From assembly GCA_965219015.1 (NCBI GenBank), contig CBDCNH010000011.1, positions 930,001-994,000 of the forward strand: a stretch of DNA of 64,000 bases. Direction: 5' to 3'. Below the pieces are notes generated by a model that was not told the DNA's origin, did not search any database, and saw only the letters and a list, made by a program, of their open reading frames with translations. Of this stretch, positions 15,853-24,727 are shown piece after piece; position 1 is the first letter of the stretch; every line of letters starts with the position of its first letter. The position numbers and the translations under genes are program-made. The DNA comes from CBDCNH01 sp965219015 (GTDB taxonomy: Bacteria > Pseudomonadota > Alphaproteobacteria > Rhodobacterales > Rhodobacteraceae).

Positions 15853-17460
15853 TTAGGTCGCTTCAGTGCGGCGGTGGGCGGGCATGTCGGCAACGATGAC
15901 CTGCTGGGTTTGCTGGTCGAAGCAATAGTATATACGCAGGCAACGCGCTGGATCACGCGTATTGCCACCATTCTTGATGTGCCACTCACCCGACAGCCTT
16001 CGGCCATTCCAATCGAAATCGAACTCGTCACCGCCGCATGGAGCATTTTGCACACCGTCAAGGATTGGGGTGTTCGCAATCGGCCCGCCGCCGTTGATAA
16101 ATCGGTCACGTCCATCCGTCGCGAGCCATAACAAGCATCTCGCAGCAACTTCTACAGCCTGAAATTCAGCTTTTCGCGTGCTGCGGGACGCGAATGGCGT
16201 AAGCACAACTCGACCGGCTAAATTAATATCACACCAATTGATGAATTCTGGCCAGTTAGTCGGTAAACTAATTTCTACGTCAGGATCCTCCCCTCTCAAC
16301 TTAAATTGATTAGTGAGGTGCTGAATCCGGTATGCAGAAGCTTGAGCCTTTGCCTCAGCAATTTCGGCACGCTCGTGCTCCCTATCGAATTCCTCAATAT
16401 AATAGGTCTGCTCGCTTATCAGGTCTTTGTTTTCATTCGTTAGCGCTTTGATACGTTGTAGGGCAGCAGCCAACTGATTTGCGTCGCTAGCGTCGGCTTG
16501 ACGCAAGCTCGATTGCTCAATCTCGAGCTGCGCTGCCCGGACCGCGGAGAACGTAAGCACGTCGCCACCAAGACGCGTGCGCTGCAAACCGGCCTGCGCC
16601 ACGTACTGGCGCATCCACCGGGTAGCACGTTCAACTCCGTCAACCGAGCTGAGCTGCCCAGGCAGCACGAGCCGATGCGAGAACGGGTCGTCCGTTTCCT
16701 CAAAGCCAGCCTGATAGATTCTACAAGCTCCGCCGAAAACCGAGAGGCGCTTACCCAGCCGCTTGGTCACTCCCCACGATGCGTCTGGTCGAGCAACGGC
16801 AACGTGAGCTAGCCCCGTTAACATGCCGGCGAGCTTCTCACCGTTGATAAAAGGAACGGTGTCGCCGTCCGCCACTGTCAGCGCGATGGTTGGGAGCAAA
16901 CGACCGGGATCGGTGATGTGCTCGATCAGCAGTTCGGCATCATCGCGATCACAGTACACCGCTGGGATCGCTTCTGCGGCCTGCGAGCCGACCATCAGGT
17001 CGCATTTCTCGGCGATCTTTTTCAAGAAGACGGGAACAGCCGGCTCAATGAAAAAGTCTCTTTCTGGTGTGGCGACCAAAAGGCGGGTGCTGAACCTTGT
17101 TTTCTCGCCGGGAAGATGACCGAAAACCACCTCGGTCGTCCACGCCCGACCCGGTACAACCTTGTCGGGATCGTGGATACGGAAGGCCCATAGGTCAGAG
17201 GCGGCGGATTGAAACTGGATTGCCGACGGATCGCGGCCTGGCAGGGGAAACTCGAAGCTCTTACCGTCCCAGGCCTCACGGGGCAACGACTGTCCTGCAC
17301 GACCCTGTGCCCAATTCAATACCTCGGTCAAAGCCTTACGAAAGACTGCGTCGGGGTGTTCGTCTCGCATCCATCCGGCAACGTGCAGCACTTCGTGCTC
17401 GCGCACGATATGCCTGCCCCTTGCGAGGCGCGATAAGGTATCAGTCATTCCGTTACTCAT
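15853..17460 (-). CDS. Unknown AT-rich gene: coiled-coil protein with conserved C-terminal domain, probably acquired
   Basis: 535 aa, not assigned to a named family. Residues 1-300 look like a globular alpha/beta region, about 310-383 form a charged coiled coil (repeated Glu/Gln/Ala, LTNENKDLISEQ, EEFDREHERAEIAEAKAQ), and about 395-535 form a compact domain ending GEWHIKNGGN and CLRIYYCFDQQTQQVIVADMP. That last pattern (charged-Leu-Arg-Ile-Tyr-hydrophobic-Phe-Asp followed by a VIVA strand) recurs at the C-terminus of large orphan proteins in accessory islands and resembles a RelE-like strand pair, but I cannot name it. Base content is strikingly low for this window (25 of 60 bases G or C at 16261-16320). 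Start 17460 is uncertain; 17448 is an alternative and 17595 is open too. It is not in an operon. A defence or toxin role is speculation. Confidence 0.75.
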   Translation of the reverse strand: MSNGMTDTLSRLARGRHIVREHEVLHVAGWMRDEHPDAVFRKALTEVLNWAQGRAGQSLPREAWDGKSFEFPLPGRDPSAIQFQSAASDLWAFRIHDPDKVVPGRAWTTEVVFGHLPGEKTRFSTRLLVATPERDFFIEPAVPVFLKKIAEKCDLMVGSQAAEAIPAVYCDRDDAELLIEHITDPGRLLPTIALTVADGDTVPFINGEKLAGMLTGLAHVAVARPDASWGVTKRLGKRLSVFGGACRIYQAGFEETDDPFSHRLVLPGQLSSVDGVERATRWMRQYVAQAGLQRTRLGGDVLTFSAVRAAQLEIEQSSLRQADASDANQLAAALQRIKALTNENKDLISEQTYYIEEFDREHERAEIAEAKAQASAYRIQHLTNQFKLRGEDPDVEISLPTNWPEFINWCDINLAGRVVLTPFASRSTRKAEFQAVEVAARCLLWLATDGRDRFINGGGPIANTPILDGVQNAPCGGDEFDFDWNGRRLSGEWHIKNGGNTRDPARCLRIYYCFDQQTQQVIVADMPAHRRTEAT

Positions 17461-17610
17461 TGAGCTCGTTTTTCGGCCATACTTTTCCAGGTGACTGTTT
17501 TCTTGATCCACGGGTATAGCGAGACCGAATTTATGATGCGTTAAACGGTGTGAAGTAGCTCCACGAGCAGTGCAACGATCCCGGTACGACGCCAACCAGT
17601 CCAGCAGCCC

Positions 17611-17826
17611 TCACCTCCACCCGTCACGGGCCGCCCGCCGGAGGCTGAGGCCGAGGATCGCGAGGCAGCCGGCGAGGATCGCGCACGCACCGGCCAGCGG
17701 GGCGAGACCGGCACGCCCAATGAGCGCCGCGACCGCGAGCACCAGGAGGAGCACCTGCAGCGCGAGGCTGCCGTCGTCGACGAAGAGCCCGAGGAGCGCC
17801 GCGGCGACGGAGCGCGCGAGCCTCAT
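17611..17826 (-). CDS. Small two-helix membrane protein
   Basis: 71 aa, starting ATG at 17826 and overlapping the stop of the upstream membrane protein by 4 nt (17823-17826). It is almost entirely hydrophobic, with one helix near residues 18-38 and a second near 40-62, and a basic C-terminus (LRRAARDGWR). The translational coupling and high G/C third positions are the reasons for calling it; I do not recognise a family. Confidence 0.6.
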   Translation of the reverse strand: MRLARSVAAALLGLFVDDGSLALQVLLLVLAVAALIGRAGLAPLAGACAILAGCLAILGLSLRRAARDGWR

Positions 17827-18563
17827 GGCGCCGCTTCGGCGTGCCGGCGCAGGAGCCGGACAGCCGCCGCCGAGAACCCGGCCAGGATGACGAAGATGCC
17901 GACGAGGGCCAGATCGGCGCCAGGCCAGTCGGCGCCGAGGCCCTCGCCGGTCCAGAAGATGCCGTAGCTCGCGAGCATCAGCCCGACGGCGAGCTTGAGG
18001 GCGTTCTCCGGCACGCGCGCGAGCGGACGGTGCAGCACGGCACCGACCGCCAGCACCAGCGCCACGGCCGCCGCGGCACCGGCCGCGGCATAGGCCGTGA
18101 GCCCGTTCGCGGTGCCGACCGCGATGACGACGAACACCACCTCGACACCCTCGAGCAGCACCGCCTTGAACGCCGCGGCGCCGGCCAGCCAGTCGGCACG
18201 GCGCCGGGCGGCTTCCCGCTGCAGCCGGTCGGTCTCGCGGGCGAACGCCGTCGCCTCGTCGTGGAGCGCGATCAGCCCGGCGGCGCGCAGGATCGCCTTG
18301 CGGAGCCAGCGCAGCCCGAAGAGGATGAGGAGGAGGCCGATCGCGAACTGCAGGAGCTGCAGCGGGATGCGCGCGAAGAGCGGCCCGAAGAGGACCACGA
18401 GCACCGCCAGCAACCCGAGCGCCGCGGCGGAGCCGATGAGCGCCGGGCGCCAGCTTCGGGTCAGACCGACGGCGAGGACGATGGTGAACGCCTCGACGAC
18501 CTCGACGAGCGACGCCAGGAACGCGGCGGTGACGGTCGAGCCGATGGCGGTCGCGGAGGTCAT
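17823..18563 (-). CDS. COG4280-type multi-pass membrane protein, putative transporter
   Basis: 246 aa with about six membrane helices. Two related acidic motifs, SLVEVVEAFT near residue 20 and LLEGVEVVFVV near 140, each contain Glu-x-x-Glu embedded in a helix, as in metal/cation transporters of the FTR1 and UPF0016 type; this protein most resembles the uncharacterised COG4280 group. Between them lies a cytoplasmic, Arg-rich segment (about 100-130). Start 18563 (MTSATAIG) is used; 18599 is also possible. Substrate unknown; a metal ion is a guess based on the paired Glu motifs. Confidence 0.7.
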   Translation of the reverse strand: MTSATAIGSTVTAAFLASLVEVVEAFTIVLAVGLTRSWRPALIGSAAALGLLAVLVVLFGPLFARIPLQLLQFAIGLLLILFGLRWLRKAILRAAGLIALHDEATAFARETDRLQREAARRRADWLAGAAAFKAVLLEGVEVVFVVIAVGTANGLTAYAAAGAAAAVALVLAVGAVLHRPLARVPENALKLAVGLMLASYGIFWTGEGLGADWPGADLALVGIFVILAGFSAAAVRLLRRHAEAAP

Positions 18564-18640
18564 GGCGGCAGCGTACCCGTCCGCCGACGCGGCGCGCAAC
18601 CGGCGGCGTGCGATCCGAGGTGCCGGCGGCGGCCCGAGCG

Positions 18641-18677
18641 ATATGACTGCTCATATTCCGCTTTCGTGCAGTCATAT
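18641..18677. promoter_or_regulatory. Inverted repeat upstream of the sugar ABC operon, probable operator
   Basis: Two perfect 10-bp arms, ATATGACTGC at 18641-18650 and GCAGTCATAT at 18668-18677, are separated by 17 nt. A further TCATATTCCG sits inside and GCATATCC follows at 18696, so the core word CATAT recurs. It lies 145 nt before the ytfQ-like start and upstream of a TTGACA box (18706-18711). A sugar-responsive repressor or activator site is likely, but the regulator is not in the window. Confidence 0.6.
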
Positions 18678-18705
18678 CCGCAGGCCCGCGCGGCCGCATA
18701 TCCTG

Positions 18706-18822
18706 TTGACATGGCCGGTGCGGCAGGACGACGTTGGCGCCGCACGGTCCTTCGGGACCGGACCAAAAGGGGGTGAACCCCGCAACCCGCGGCGGGCCCT
18801 CCGCCGCATGGAGGAGGCCTGA
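18706..18822 (+). promoter_or_regulatory. Promoter and structured 5' leader of the sugar ABC operon
   Basis: A perfect -35 word TTGACA is at 18706-18711; the -10 region is poor, which suits an activated promoter. The leader then holds three successive perfect hairpins: a UUCG tetraloop stem (18745-18760), GGGG-TGAA-CCCC just after it (about 18769-18780) and GCGGCGG/CCGCCGC (18789-18807). A strong ribosome site GAGGAGG (18811-18817) precedes the ATG at 18823. A five-codon frame (ATG at 18808, stop TGA at 18820-18822) ends abutting that ATG. No known riboswitch class was recognised. Confidence 0.5.
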
Positions 18823-19791
18823 ATGAAACGCAGCACACTGATCGGCACCGTCGCGGCGCTGGCGCTCGGGAGCGCGGCCTACGCGCAGGATCTGCCGAAG
18901 CTGGAGAAGAAGGACAGCTACAAGGTCGGCTTCAGCCAGATGGAATCGAACAACCCCTGGCGCATCGCCGAGACGAAATCCTTCCAGGACACCGCCGCGA
19001 CCTGCGGCTGGGATCTCATCACCACGGATGCGGCGGGCTCGGCGGCCAAGCAGGTCGCGGACGTCGACAGCATGATCGCGCAGGGCATCGACGTGCTGTT
19101 CCTGCCGCCGCGCGAGGAGAAGCCGCTGATCCCCGCGGTGAAGAAGGCGCTCGCGGCGGGCATCCCCACGTTCCTCGTCGACCGCTCGGTCGATCCGAAC
19201 GCGGCCAAGGCGGGCACCGACTACGTGGCCTTCCTCGGGTCGGACTTCGTGGACCAGGGCAAGCGCGTGGCGGACTGGACGATCGAGAACTTCAAGGGCG
19301 ACAAGGGCACGATCGTCGAGCTCGAGGGCACCACGGGCTCGTCGCCCGCCAACGACCGCAAGAAGGGCTTCGACGACGAGATCGCGACCGACGACCGCTT
19401 CGAGATCGTAGCCTCGCAGTCGGGCGACTTCGCGCGCGACCAGGGCCGGCAGGTGATGGAGACGCTGCTGCAGGCGCACCCGGACGTGAACATCGTCTAC
19501 GCGCACAACGACGAGATGGCGATCGGCGCGATCCAGGCGCTCGAGGCGGCCGGCAAGACGCCCGGCAAGGACGTGACGGTGGTCTCGATCGACGGCACCC
19601 GCGACGCGCTGCAGGCCATCGCGGACGGCAAGATGGGCGTGACGGTGGAAAGCTCGCCGTTCTTCGGCCCGCTCGCCTGCGACACGATGGAGCGCTACGC
19701 CGCCGGCGAGACGATCGAGCCGTGGGTGCAGGTGAAGGACCGCATCTTCACGTCGGAGAACGCGGCCGAGAACATCGACAAGGCCTACTGA
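18823..19791 (+). CDS. ytfQ: Sugar ABC transporter substrate-binding protein, YtfQ (galactofuranose-binding) type
   Basis: 322 aa with a Sec signal peptide (residues 1-21, cleaved after AYA). The mature protein has the periplasmic-binding-protein type I fold (KVGFSQMESNNPWRIAETKS; DVLFLPPREEKPL; VDRS; IVYAHNDEMAIGAIQALEAAGK). The NNPWR segment and REEKP are typical of YtfQ, which captures galactofuranose and related furanoses for the YtfR-YtfT-YjfF importer; those partners follow directly. Its TGA overlaps the next ATG by one base. Confidence 0.9.
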   Translation: MKRSTLIGTVAALALGSAAYAQDLPKLEKKDSYKVGFSQMESNNPWRIAETKSFQDTAATCGWDLITTDAAGSAAKQVADVDSMIAQGIDVLFLPPREEKPLIPAVKKALAAGIPTFLVDRSVDPNAAKAGTDYVAFLGSDFVDQGKRVADWTIENFKGDKGTIVELEGTTGSSPANDRKKGFDDEIATDDRFEIVASQSGDFARDQGRQVMETLLQAHPDVNIVYAHNDEMAIGAIQALEAAGKTPGKDVTVVSIDGTRDALQAIADGKMGVTVESSPFFGPLACDTMERYAAGETIEPWVQVKDRIFTSENAAENIDKAY

Positions 19792-21338
19792 TGACCGACG
19801 GCCGGCGCGACGACCTGCGCGCCGGCCGCGCCGACACGCCGCTGCTGGCGATGACCGGCATCGAAAAGGCCTTCGACGGGGTGCCGGCGCTCCGTGAGGC
19901 GTCGCTCGAGATCGCGCGCGGCGAGGTCCATGCGCTCATCGGGCAGAACGGCGCGGGCAAGTCCACGCTCATCAAGATCCTGACCGGCATCTACCGGCGC
20001 GACGCGGGCGAGGTGCGCCTCGACGGCGCCGACGGCACGCTCGCGAGCCCGCGCGCGGCGCAGGCGGCGGGCATCGCCACGATCTACCAGGAACTGAACC
20101 TCGTGCCGCTGCGGTCGGTGACGGAGAACATCGTCCTCGGCCACGCGCCGCGGCGGTTCGGGATGTTCATCGACTGGGCGGAGGCGCACCGCACGGCGCG
20201 CCGCGTGCTCGCGCGGTTCGGGATCGACATCGACGTGACGGCGGCGCTCGGGAGCTACCCGACGGCGATCCAGCAGCTCGTCGCCATCGCGCGCGCGGTG
20301 TCGCTCGACGCGCGGCTCGTCATCATGGACGAGCCCACCTCGTCGCTCGACGCGACCGAGGCGGAGGTGCTCTTCGGCGTCGTGCGGGGCCTCCGCGACG
20401 CGGGCGTGTCGGTGCTCTACGTCACGCACTTCCTCGACGAGCTGCCGCGCATCGCCGACCGCGTGACGATCATGCGCGACGGCCGCACGGCCTCGACCGA
20501 GGCGGTCGCCGGCACGACCAAGCTCGGGCTCATCGCCGCCATGCTCGGCCGCGACCCCGAGGATATCGCGGCGGCGGGCATGACCGACCTCAAGGGCGGT
20601 TCGGGGCCGCGCGGCGAGGTGCTTCTCGCGGCGGACGGCATCGCCGCGGGGCCGCGGCTCAGGCACGTCGATCTCGCGGTCCATGCGGGCGAGATCGTCG
20701 GGCTCGGCGGGCTCCTCGGCGCGGGCCGCACGGAGACGGCGCGGGCGATCTTCGGCGTCGATGCGCTGACCGCGGGGTCGGTGACGCTGCGCGGTGCCGC
20801 GGCCGAGGGCGGCCCCGCGGCGGCGATCCGGGCGGGCATGGGCTACCTCACCGAGGACCGCAAGGCCGAGGGCATCGTGCCCGACATGAGCGTGCGCGAG
20901 AACCTGACGCTGGCGCTCCTGCCGCGCCTCGCGCGGGGCGGCCGCATCGACCGGGCGCGCGAGGCGGCGCTGGTCCGGGAGTTCGTCGAGGCGCTCGGCA
21001 TCCGGCTCGCCAGCATGGACCAGCCGATCCGCACGCTCTCGGGCGGCAACCAGCAGAAGGTGCTGATCGCGCGCTGGCTCGCGACCGAGCCGTCGGTGCT
21101 CATCCTCGACGAGCCGACGCGGGGCGTGGACGTGGGCGCCAAGCGCGAGATCCAGGGCATCATCCGCGCCTATGTCGACCGCGGCTTCGGCGCGCTCCTG
21201 ATCTCGTCGGAGTTCGAGGAGCTGGTCGAGGGCGCCGACCGCATCGTGGTCCTGCACGAGGGCCGCTCGACGGGCGAGCTCGTCAACCCCGGCATCACCG
21301 AGGACGCGCTTCTGGGCGCGCTCGCGGCCTCCGCGTGA
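19791..21338 (+). CDS. ytfR: Sugar ABC transporter ATPase with duplicated nucleotide-binding domains (YtfR type)
   Basis: 515 aa with two ABC cassettes in tandem. The first has Walker A GQNGAGKST (51-59), a degenerate signature (SYPTAIQQLVAIARA) and Walker B VIMDEPTS. The second lacks a canonical Walker A Lys (GGLLGAGRTE), as usual in sugar importers of this kind, but keeps a perfect LSGGNQQKV signature and LILDEPTRGVDVGAK. It powers import with the two permeases that follow. The start at 19791 overlaps the preceding stop as TGATG and the end overlaps ytfT as GTGA. Confidence 0.92.
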   Translation: MTDGRRDDLRAGRADTPLLAMTGIEKAFDGVPALREASLEIARGEVHALIGQNGAGKSTLIKILTGIYRRDAGEVRLDGADGTLASPRAAQAAGIATIYQELNLVPLRSVTENIVLGHAPRRFGMFIDWAEAHRTARRVLARFGIDIDVTAALGSYPTAIQQLVAIARAVSLDARLVIMDEPTSSLDATEAEVLFGVVRGLRDAGVSVLYVTHFLDELPRIADRVTIMRDGRTASTEAVAGTTKLGLIAAMLGRDPEDIAAAGMTDLKGGSGPRGEVLLAADGIAAGPRLRHVDLAVHAGEIVGLGGLLGAGRTETARAIFGVDALTAGSVTLRGAAAEGGPAAAIRAGMGYLTEDRKAEGIVPDMSVRENLTLALLPRLARGGRIDRAREAALVREFVEALGIRLASMDQPIRTLSGGNQQKVLIARWLATEPSVLILDEPTRGVDVGAKREIQGIIRAYVDRGFGALLISSEFEELVEGADRIVVLHEGRSTGELVNPGITEDALLGALAASA

Positions 21339-22288
21339 CGGGCACGCTCGGCTGGACGACGCGCAACGGCGGGCTCCTGGCGCTGGCCGCACTGCTGCTC
21401 TTCAACGCCGCCGTGACACCGCATTTCCTGCAGATGCAGACGCTCTTCGTCAACGTGAGCCAGGTCGCGACCATCGCCATCGTCGCGATGGGGATGACGC
21501 TGGTGATCGCGACGGGGGGCATCGACCTCTCCGTGGGCGCGGTGATGGCGCTCGCGGGGGCGCTGGCGCCGCTGATCTTCCTGTCGCCGTTCGGGGTCGC
21601 CTACCCGGCCCTCGGGCTCGCGGCGGCGATCGTGCTGCCGCTCGCGGCGGCTCTGGCGTGCGGGGCGTTCAACGGGGCGATGGTGGCGATCGTCGGCGTG
21701 CAGCCGATCATCGCGACGCTGATCCTCTTCATCTCCGGCCGCGGCATCGCGCAGGTGCTGACCAACGGCAATTTGCAGACCTTCCGCAACCCCGGCTTCG
21801 CGGTGATCGGCACCGGGCGCGTCCTCGGGCTGCCGCTGCAGGGCTGGCTCGCGGTGGTGCTGGCGGCGGTGCTCTTCTGGGGCGTGACGCGGACGATCTT
21901 CGGGCGCTACGTGCTCGCCATCGGCGGCAACGAACGCGCGGCGCGCCTCGCGGGCGCCCCGGTGCGGCGGGTCAAGATCGGCGTCTACATGCTCTCGGCC
22001 GGGCTCGCAGGGCTGGCGGGGCTGATCTCGGTGGCGATCAACTCGGCCTCGGACGCCGCGCGCAACGGCAACCTGATGGAGCTCGACGCCATCGCCGCCG
22101 CGGTCGTCGGCGGCGCGGTCCTGTCGGGCGGGCGCGCGCCGGTCTGGGGCGCGGTGCTCGGCGCGGTCATCATCCAGCTCGTGCGCTACTCGCTTCTCGC
22201 CAACGGCATCGCCGACGAGGTGGCGCTCATCGTCAAGGCCGCGATCATCCTCGGCGCGGTCTTCATCCAGCAGGCGCGAAGGGAATAG
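21335..22288 (+). CDS. ytfT: Sugar ABC transporter permease, YtfT type
   Basis: 317-aa inner-membrane permease of the BPD_transp_2 family, with eight to ten helices and the diagnostic GGIDLSVGAVMALAG loop that faces the ATPase. GGNERAARLAGAPVRRVKI is the coupling segment and AVVGGAVLSGGR lies in a later helix hairpin. GTG start overlaps the ATPase stop by 4 nt; the second permease begins 5 nt after its stop. Confidence 0.92.
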   Translation: MTGTLGWTTRNGGLLALAALLLFNAAVTPHFLQMQTLFVNVSQVATIAIVAMGMTLVIATGGIDLSVGAVMALAGALAPLIFLSPFGVAYPALGLAAAIVLPLAAALACGAFNGAMVAIVGVQPIIATLILFISGRGIAQVLTNGNLQTFRNPGFAVIGTGRVLGLPLQGWLAVVLAAVLFWGVTRTIFGRYVLAIGGNERAARLAGAPVRRVKIGVYMLSAGLAGLAGLISVAINSASDAARNGNLMELDAIAAAVVGGAVLSGGRAPVWGAVLGAVIIQLVRYSLLANGIADEVALIVKAAIILGAVFIQQARRE

Positions 22289-22293
22289 CGGCG

Positions 22294-23295
22294 ATGATGA
22301 ACACCGACGCCTTCGACCTCCGCCGCACGATCTCGCGCAACCCGCAGGCGGGAGCGGTCTGGGTCGCGCTGCTGGCGCTGATCGCGTTCGGGCTGGTGCG
22401 CTACGACAACTTCGGGAGCGCCTACAACTTCTCGTCGTTCCTGAACTACAACGCGATGTTCATCGTCATCTCGATCGGCATGTGCTTCGTGATCCTGACC
22501 GGCGGGATCGACCTGTCGGTCGGCTCGGTCGCCGCGTTCACCTCGATCGTGGCGGCCTATGCGAGCCCGCATGGCATCGCCGTGGCGCTGCCCCTCGCGG
22601 TGCTGGCGGGGCTCGGGTTCGGGGCGTTCAACGGCTTTTGCATCATCGCGCTCCGCATCCCGCCCTTCATCGCGACGCTCGCGACGATGCTCGGCGCCAA
22701 GGGCGGCGCGCTCATCATCGCGGACCGGCAGACGGTGGCGGTGGACTGGTCGTCGGACTTCACCAACCTCGGGATGCAGAAGGCGCTCGGCCTTTTCCCC
22801 TGGGCCATCGTCATCGTCGCAGGCGTGGCGGTGGTGGCCTGGGTGGTGCTGGAGCGGACGGCGCTCGGGCGCACGGTGCTCGCGGTCGGCGGCGGCGAGG
22901 ATGCCTCGGTGCTCATGGGCCTCGACGTGCGGCGGGCGAAGGCGTTCGTCTATCTCCTGTCGGGCGGGCTCGCGGGGCTCGCGGGCACGTTCCTCGCCTC
23001 CGGCTTCGGCGCGGGGCAGCCGCTCGAGGGCGTGGGCTGGGAGCTCAGCGCGATCGCCTCGGTGGTGGTGGGCGGCACGCTCCTCACGGGCGGGATGGGC
23101 TCGGTGCCCGCGACGGTGGCGGGGGCGCTCCTCCTCGGGCTCGTGTTCAACATCCTCAACTTCGAGAACGGCCGCGGCACGATCAGCTTCAGCGCCTACT
23201 GGCAGCTCGTCATCCGCGGCGCGTTCCTCTTCGCGGTGATCCTGTTCCAGGCCCGCGTGACGCGCCGGCGCACGGCTCAGCGGATGCGGCAGTAG
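22294..23295 (+). CDS. yjfF: Sugar ABC transporter permease, YjfF type
   Basis: 333-aa second permease, paralogous to the preceding one. It carries TGGIDLSVGSVAAFTS, VGGGEDASVLMGLDVRRAK and SVVVGGTLLTGGMGSV, the same landmarks as YtfT, consistent with a heterodimeric channel. It starts at 22294 (a second ATG follows at once at 22297). Its last 19 nt overlap the end of the convergent transglycosylase gene. No sugar-catabolic gene follows, so the operon gives transport only. Confidence 0.92.
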   Translation: MMNTDAFDLRRTISRNPQAGAVWVALLALIAFGLVRYDNFGSAYNFSSFLNYNAMFIVISIGMCFVILTGGIDLSVGSVAAFTSIVAAYASPHGIAVALPLAVLAGLGFGAFNGFCIIALRIPPFIATLATMLGAKGGALIIADRQTVAVDWSSDFTNLGMQKALGLFPWAIVIVAGVAVVAWVVLERTALGRTVLAVGGGEDASVLMGLDVRRAKAFVYLLSGGLAGLAGTFLASGFGAGQPLEGVGWELSAIASVVVGGTLLTGGMGSVPATVAGALLLGLVFNILNFENGRGTISFSAYWQLVIRGAFLFAVILFQARVTRRRTAQRMRQ

Positions 23296-23888
23296 TCCTG
23301 CGCCGCGGTCCAGCGCGCGACCGCGGCACGCGCCTCGCGGTCGCGCATCGGGGCCCAGTCGCGCGCGGCACCCTGCCAGCCGTCGTCATGGCCCGCGACG
23401 CGACCGTCGCGCGTGACCTGGCGCGACATGATCCGCACGCCGCAGGCGAGGTTGCGGCTGCCGTCCTGCAGGGCGCTCACGTCGGTTGCGGCGCACCCGA
23501 AGTTGTCTGCCGTCTTGGGGGCAATCTGCAGGAGCCCGATCCAGCGCCCGCCGCCGCCCTTGGCCGCCGGGTTCCAGCTGCTCTCGAAGCGCGCCAGCGC
23601 CGACAGGAAGCCGGACCAGAACGCCGCGCGTTCGGCCGGACCGTTCGCGGCATAATCGGGGCAGAACACCTCGATGTCGTCGGGGACGTTCGCCACCAGC
23701 GCCGCGCCGTTGGTGCTCACCGCGGCCAGCGTCGCCCGCGTCCAGTCCTGTGCCTCGGGCCGGTGATCCCAGCCCATCGCCGGAAGCGCTGATCGGGTCA
23801 CTTGCGGCGCTGGAGCCGGCGCGCAGCCTGCCACCAGCGCCGCAGAAAAAAAGGCGCCCGCCAGCGCCCGTTTCCATCGCTTCGACAT
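23277..23888 (-). CDS. Lipoprotein with lytic-transglycosylase-like SLT domain
   Basis: 203 aa. The N-terminus (RWKRALAGAFFSAALVAGCAPAP) is a lipoprotein signal with the lipobox Cys at residue 22. The body has FLSALARFESSWNPAAKGGG followed by GLLQIAPKTADNFGC, the catalytic Glu-Ser and GLLQ motifs of soluble-lytic-transglycosylase folds, so it probably cleaves or remodels peptidoglycan in the periplasm. Four further Cys residues could form disulfides. Start at 23888 (MSKRWK). It is convergent with the ABC operon. Confidence 0.8.
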   Translation of the reverse strand: MSKRWKRALAGAFFSAALVAGCAPAPAPQVTRSALPAMGWDHRPEAQDWTRATLAAVSTNGAALVANVPDDIEVFCPDYAANGPAERAAFWSGFLSALARFESSWNPAAKGGGGRWIGLLQIAPKTADNFGCAATDVSALQDGSRNLACGVRIMSRQVTRDGRVAGHDDGWQGAARDWAPMRDREARAAVARWTAAQDYCRIR

Positions 23889-24065
23889 TCCCCACCGCCT
23901 GCGCCAAGTGTTCGGCGCGAGGCACCGGTGCGGGCAAACTGCCAAGAACACGAACCGCCGGGCAACACCGTAAAAAACGGGTCGGCGGATTGCCGCCCGT
24001 CACGCGCCTTTCCGGCGGAAAATCGCGGACGGGCGAAACTTTTCGATCGCATGCAGCCAGACGGC

Positions 24066-24626
24066 TCAGGCGGCGCGGCGCTCGTGGCTGCTTTCGCCGA
24101 TCTCCTCGACGATCTTCGCGACGAAGGCCTCGAGATCCTTCGGCGACCGGCTGGTGATGACGCCGTTCGACGTGACCACTTCCTTGTCCACCCAGGACGC
24201 GCCCGCGTTCTTCACGTCCGTCTGGATCGACGCGAAGGAGGTCATCTCTCTTCCCCGTGCCACGTCGGCCTCCACCAGGAGCCACGGTCCGTGACAGATC
24301 GCGGCCACGACGCGGCTCTCGTCGACGAAGGCCTTCACGAGCGCCACGGCCTCCGGCTTCGTTCTCAGCTTGTCCGGGTTGATCTGGCCGCCGGGGATGA
24401 CCAGCGCGTCGTAGTCGCGGGCCTCCACGTCGCCGATGACGAGATCGGCCTCGGCCTCGCGGCCCCAGTCGGTCTCGTCCCAGCCCTTGATCGCCTTGCC
24501 GTCCGGCGTGGCGACGTGAACGGTGGCGCCGGCTGCCCGGAGCTTGTCGCGCGGCACCTCGAGCTCGGACTGCTCGAAGCCGTCGGTGGCGATGATGAGG
24601 ATTTTCGCTTGTGCGATGTCGGTCAT
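24066..24626 (-). CDS. DJ-1/PfpI family protein (type 1 glutamine amidotransferase-like)
   Basis: 186 aa of the PfpI/YhbO branch. The nucleophile elbow is AAICHGPWLL with Cys near residue 110, and the acidic partner lies in GFEQSELEVPRDKL (residues 16-29). LVIPGGQINPDKLR is also family-typical. Related proteins act as deglycases/chaperones against glyoxal damage or as stress proteases; the exact activity is debated. A clear AGGAGG site precedes the start at 24626. Confidence 0.9.
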   Translation of the reverse strand: MTDIAQAKILIIATDGFEQSELEVPRDKLRAAGATVHVATPDGKAIKGWDETDWGREAEADLVIGDVEARDYDALVIPGGQINPDKLRTKPEAVALVKAFVDESRVVAAICHGPWLLVEADVARGREMTSFASIQTDVKNAGASWVDKEVVTSNGVITSRSPKDLEAFVAKIVEEIGESSHERRAA

Positions 24627-24727
24627 GTGACCCTCCTGTGTCTGTCGCGGACCAACGGGCGGCACGCGGCCTTGTTCCAGCAGAGGGCCGGGCCTAGAAG
24701 ATCGAAAGTTCCAGACGCGAGCCGCCG

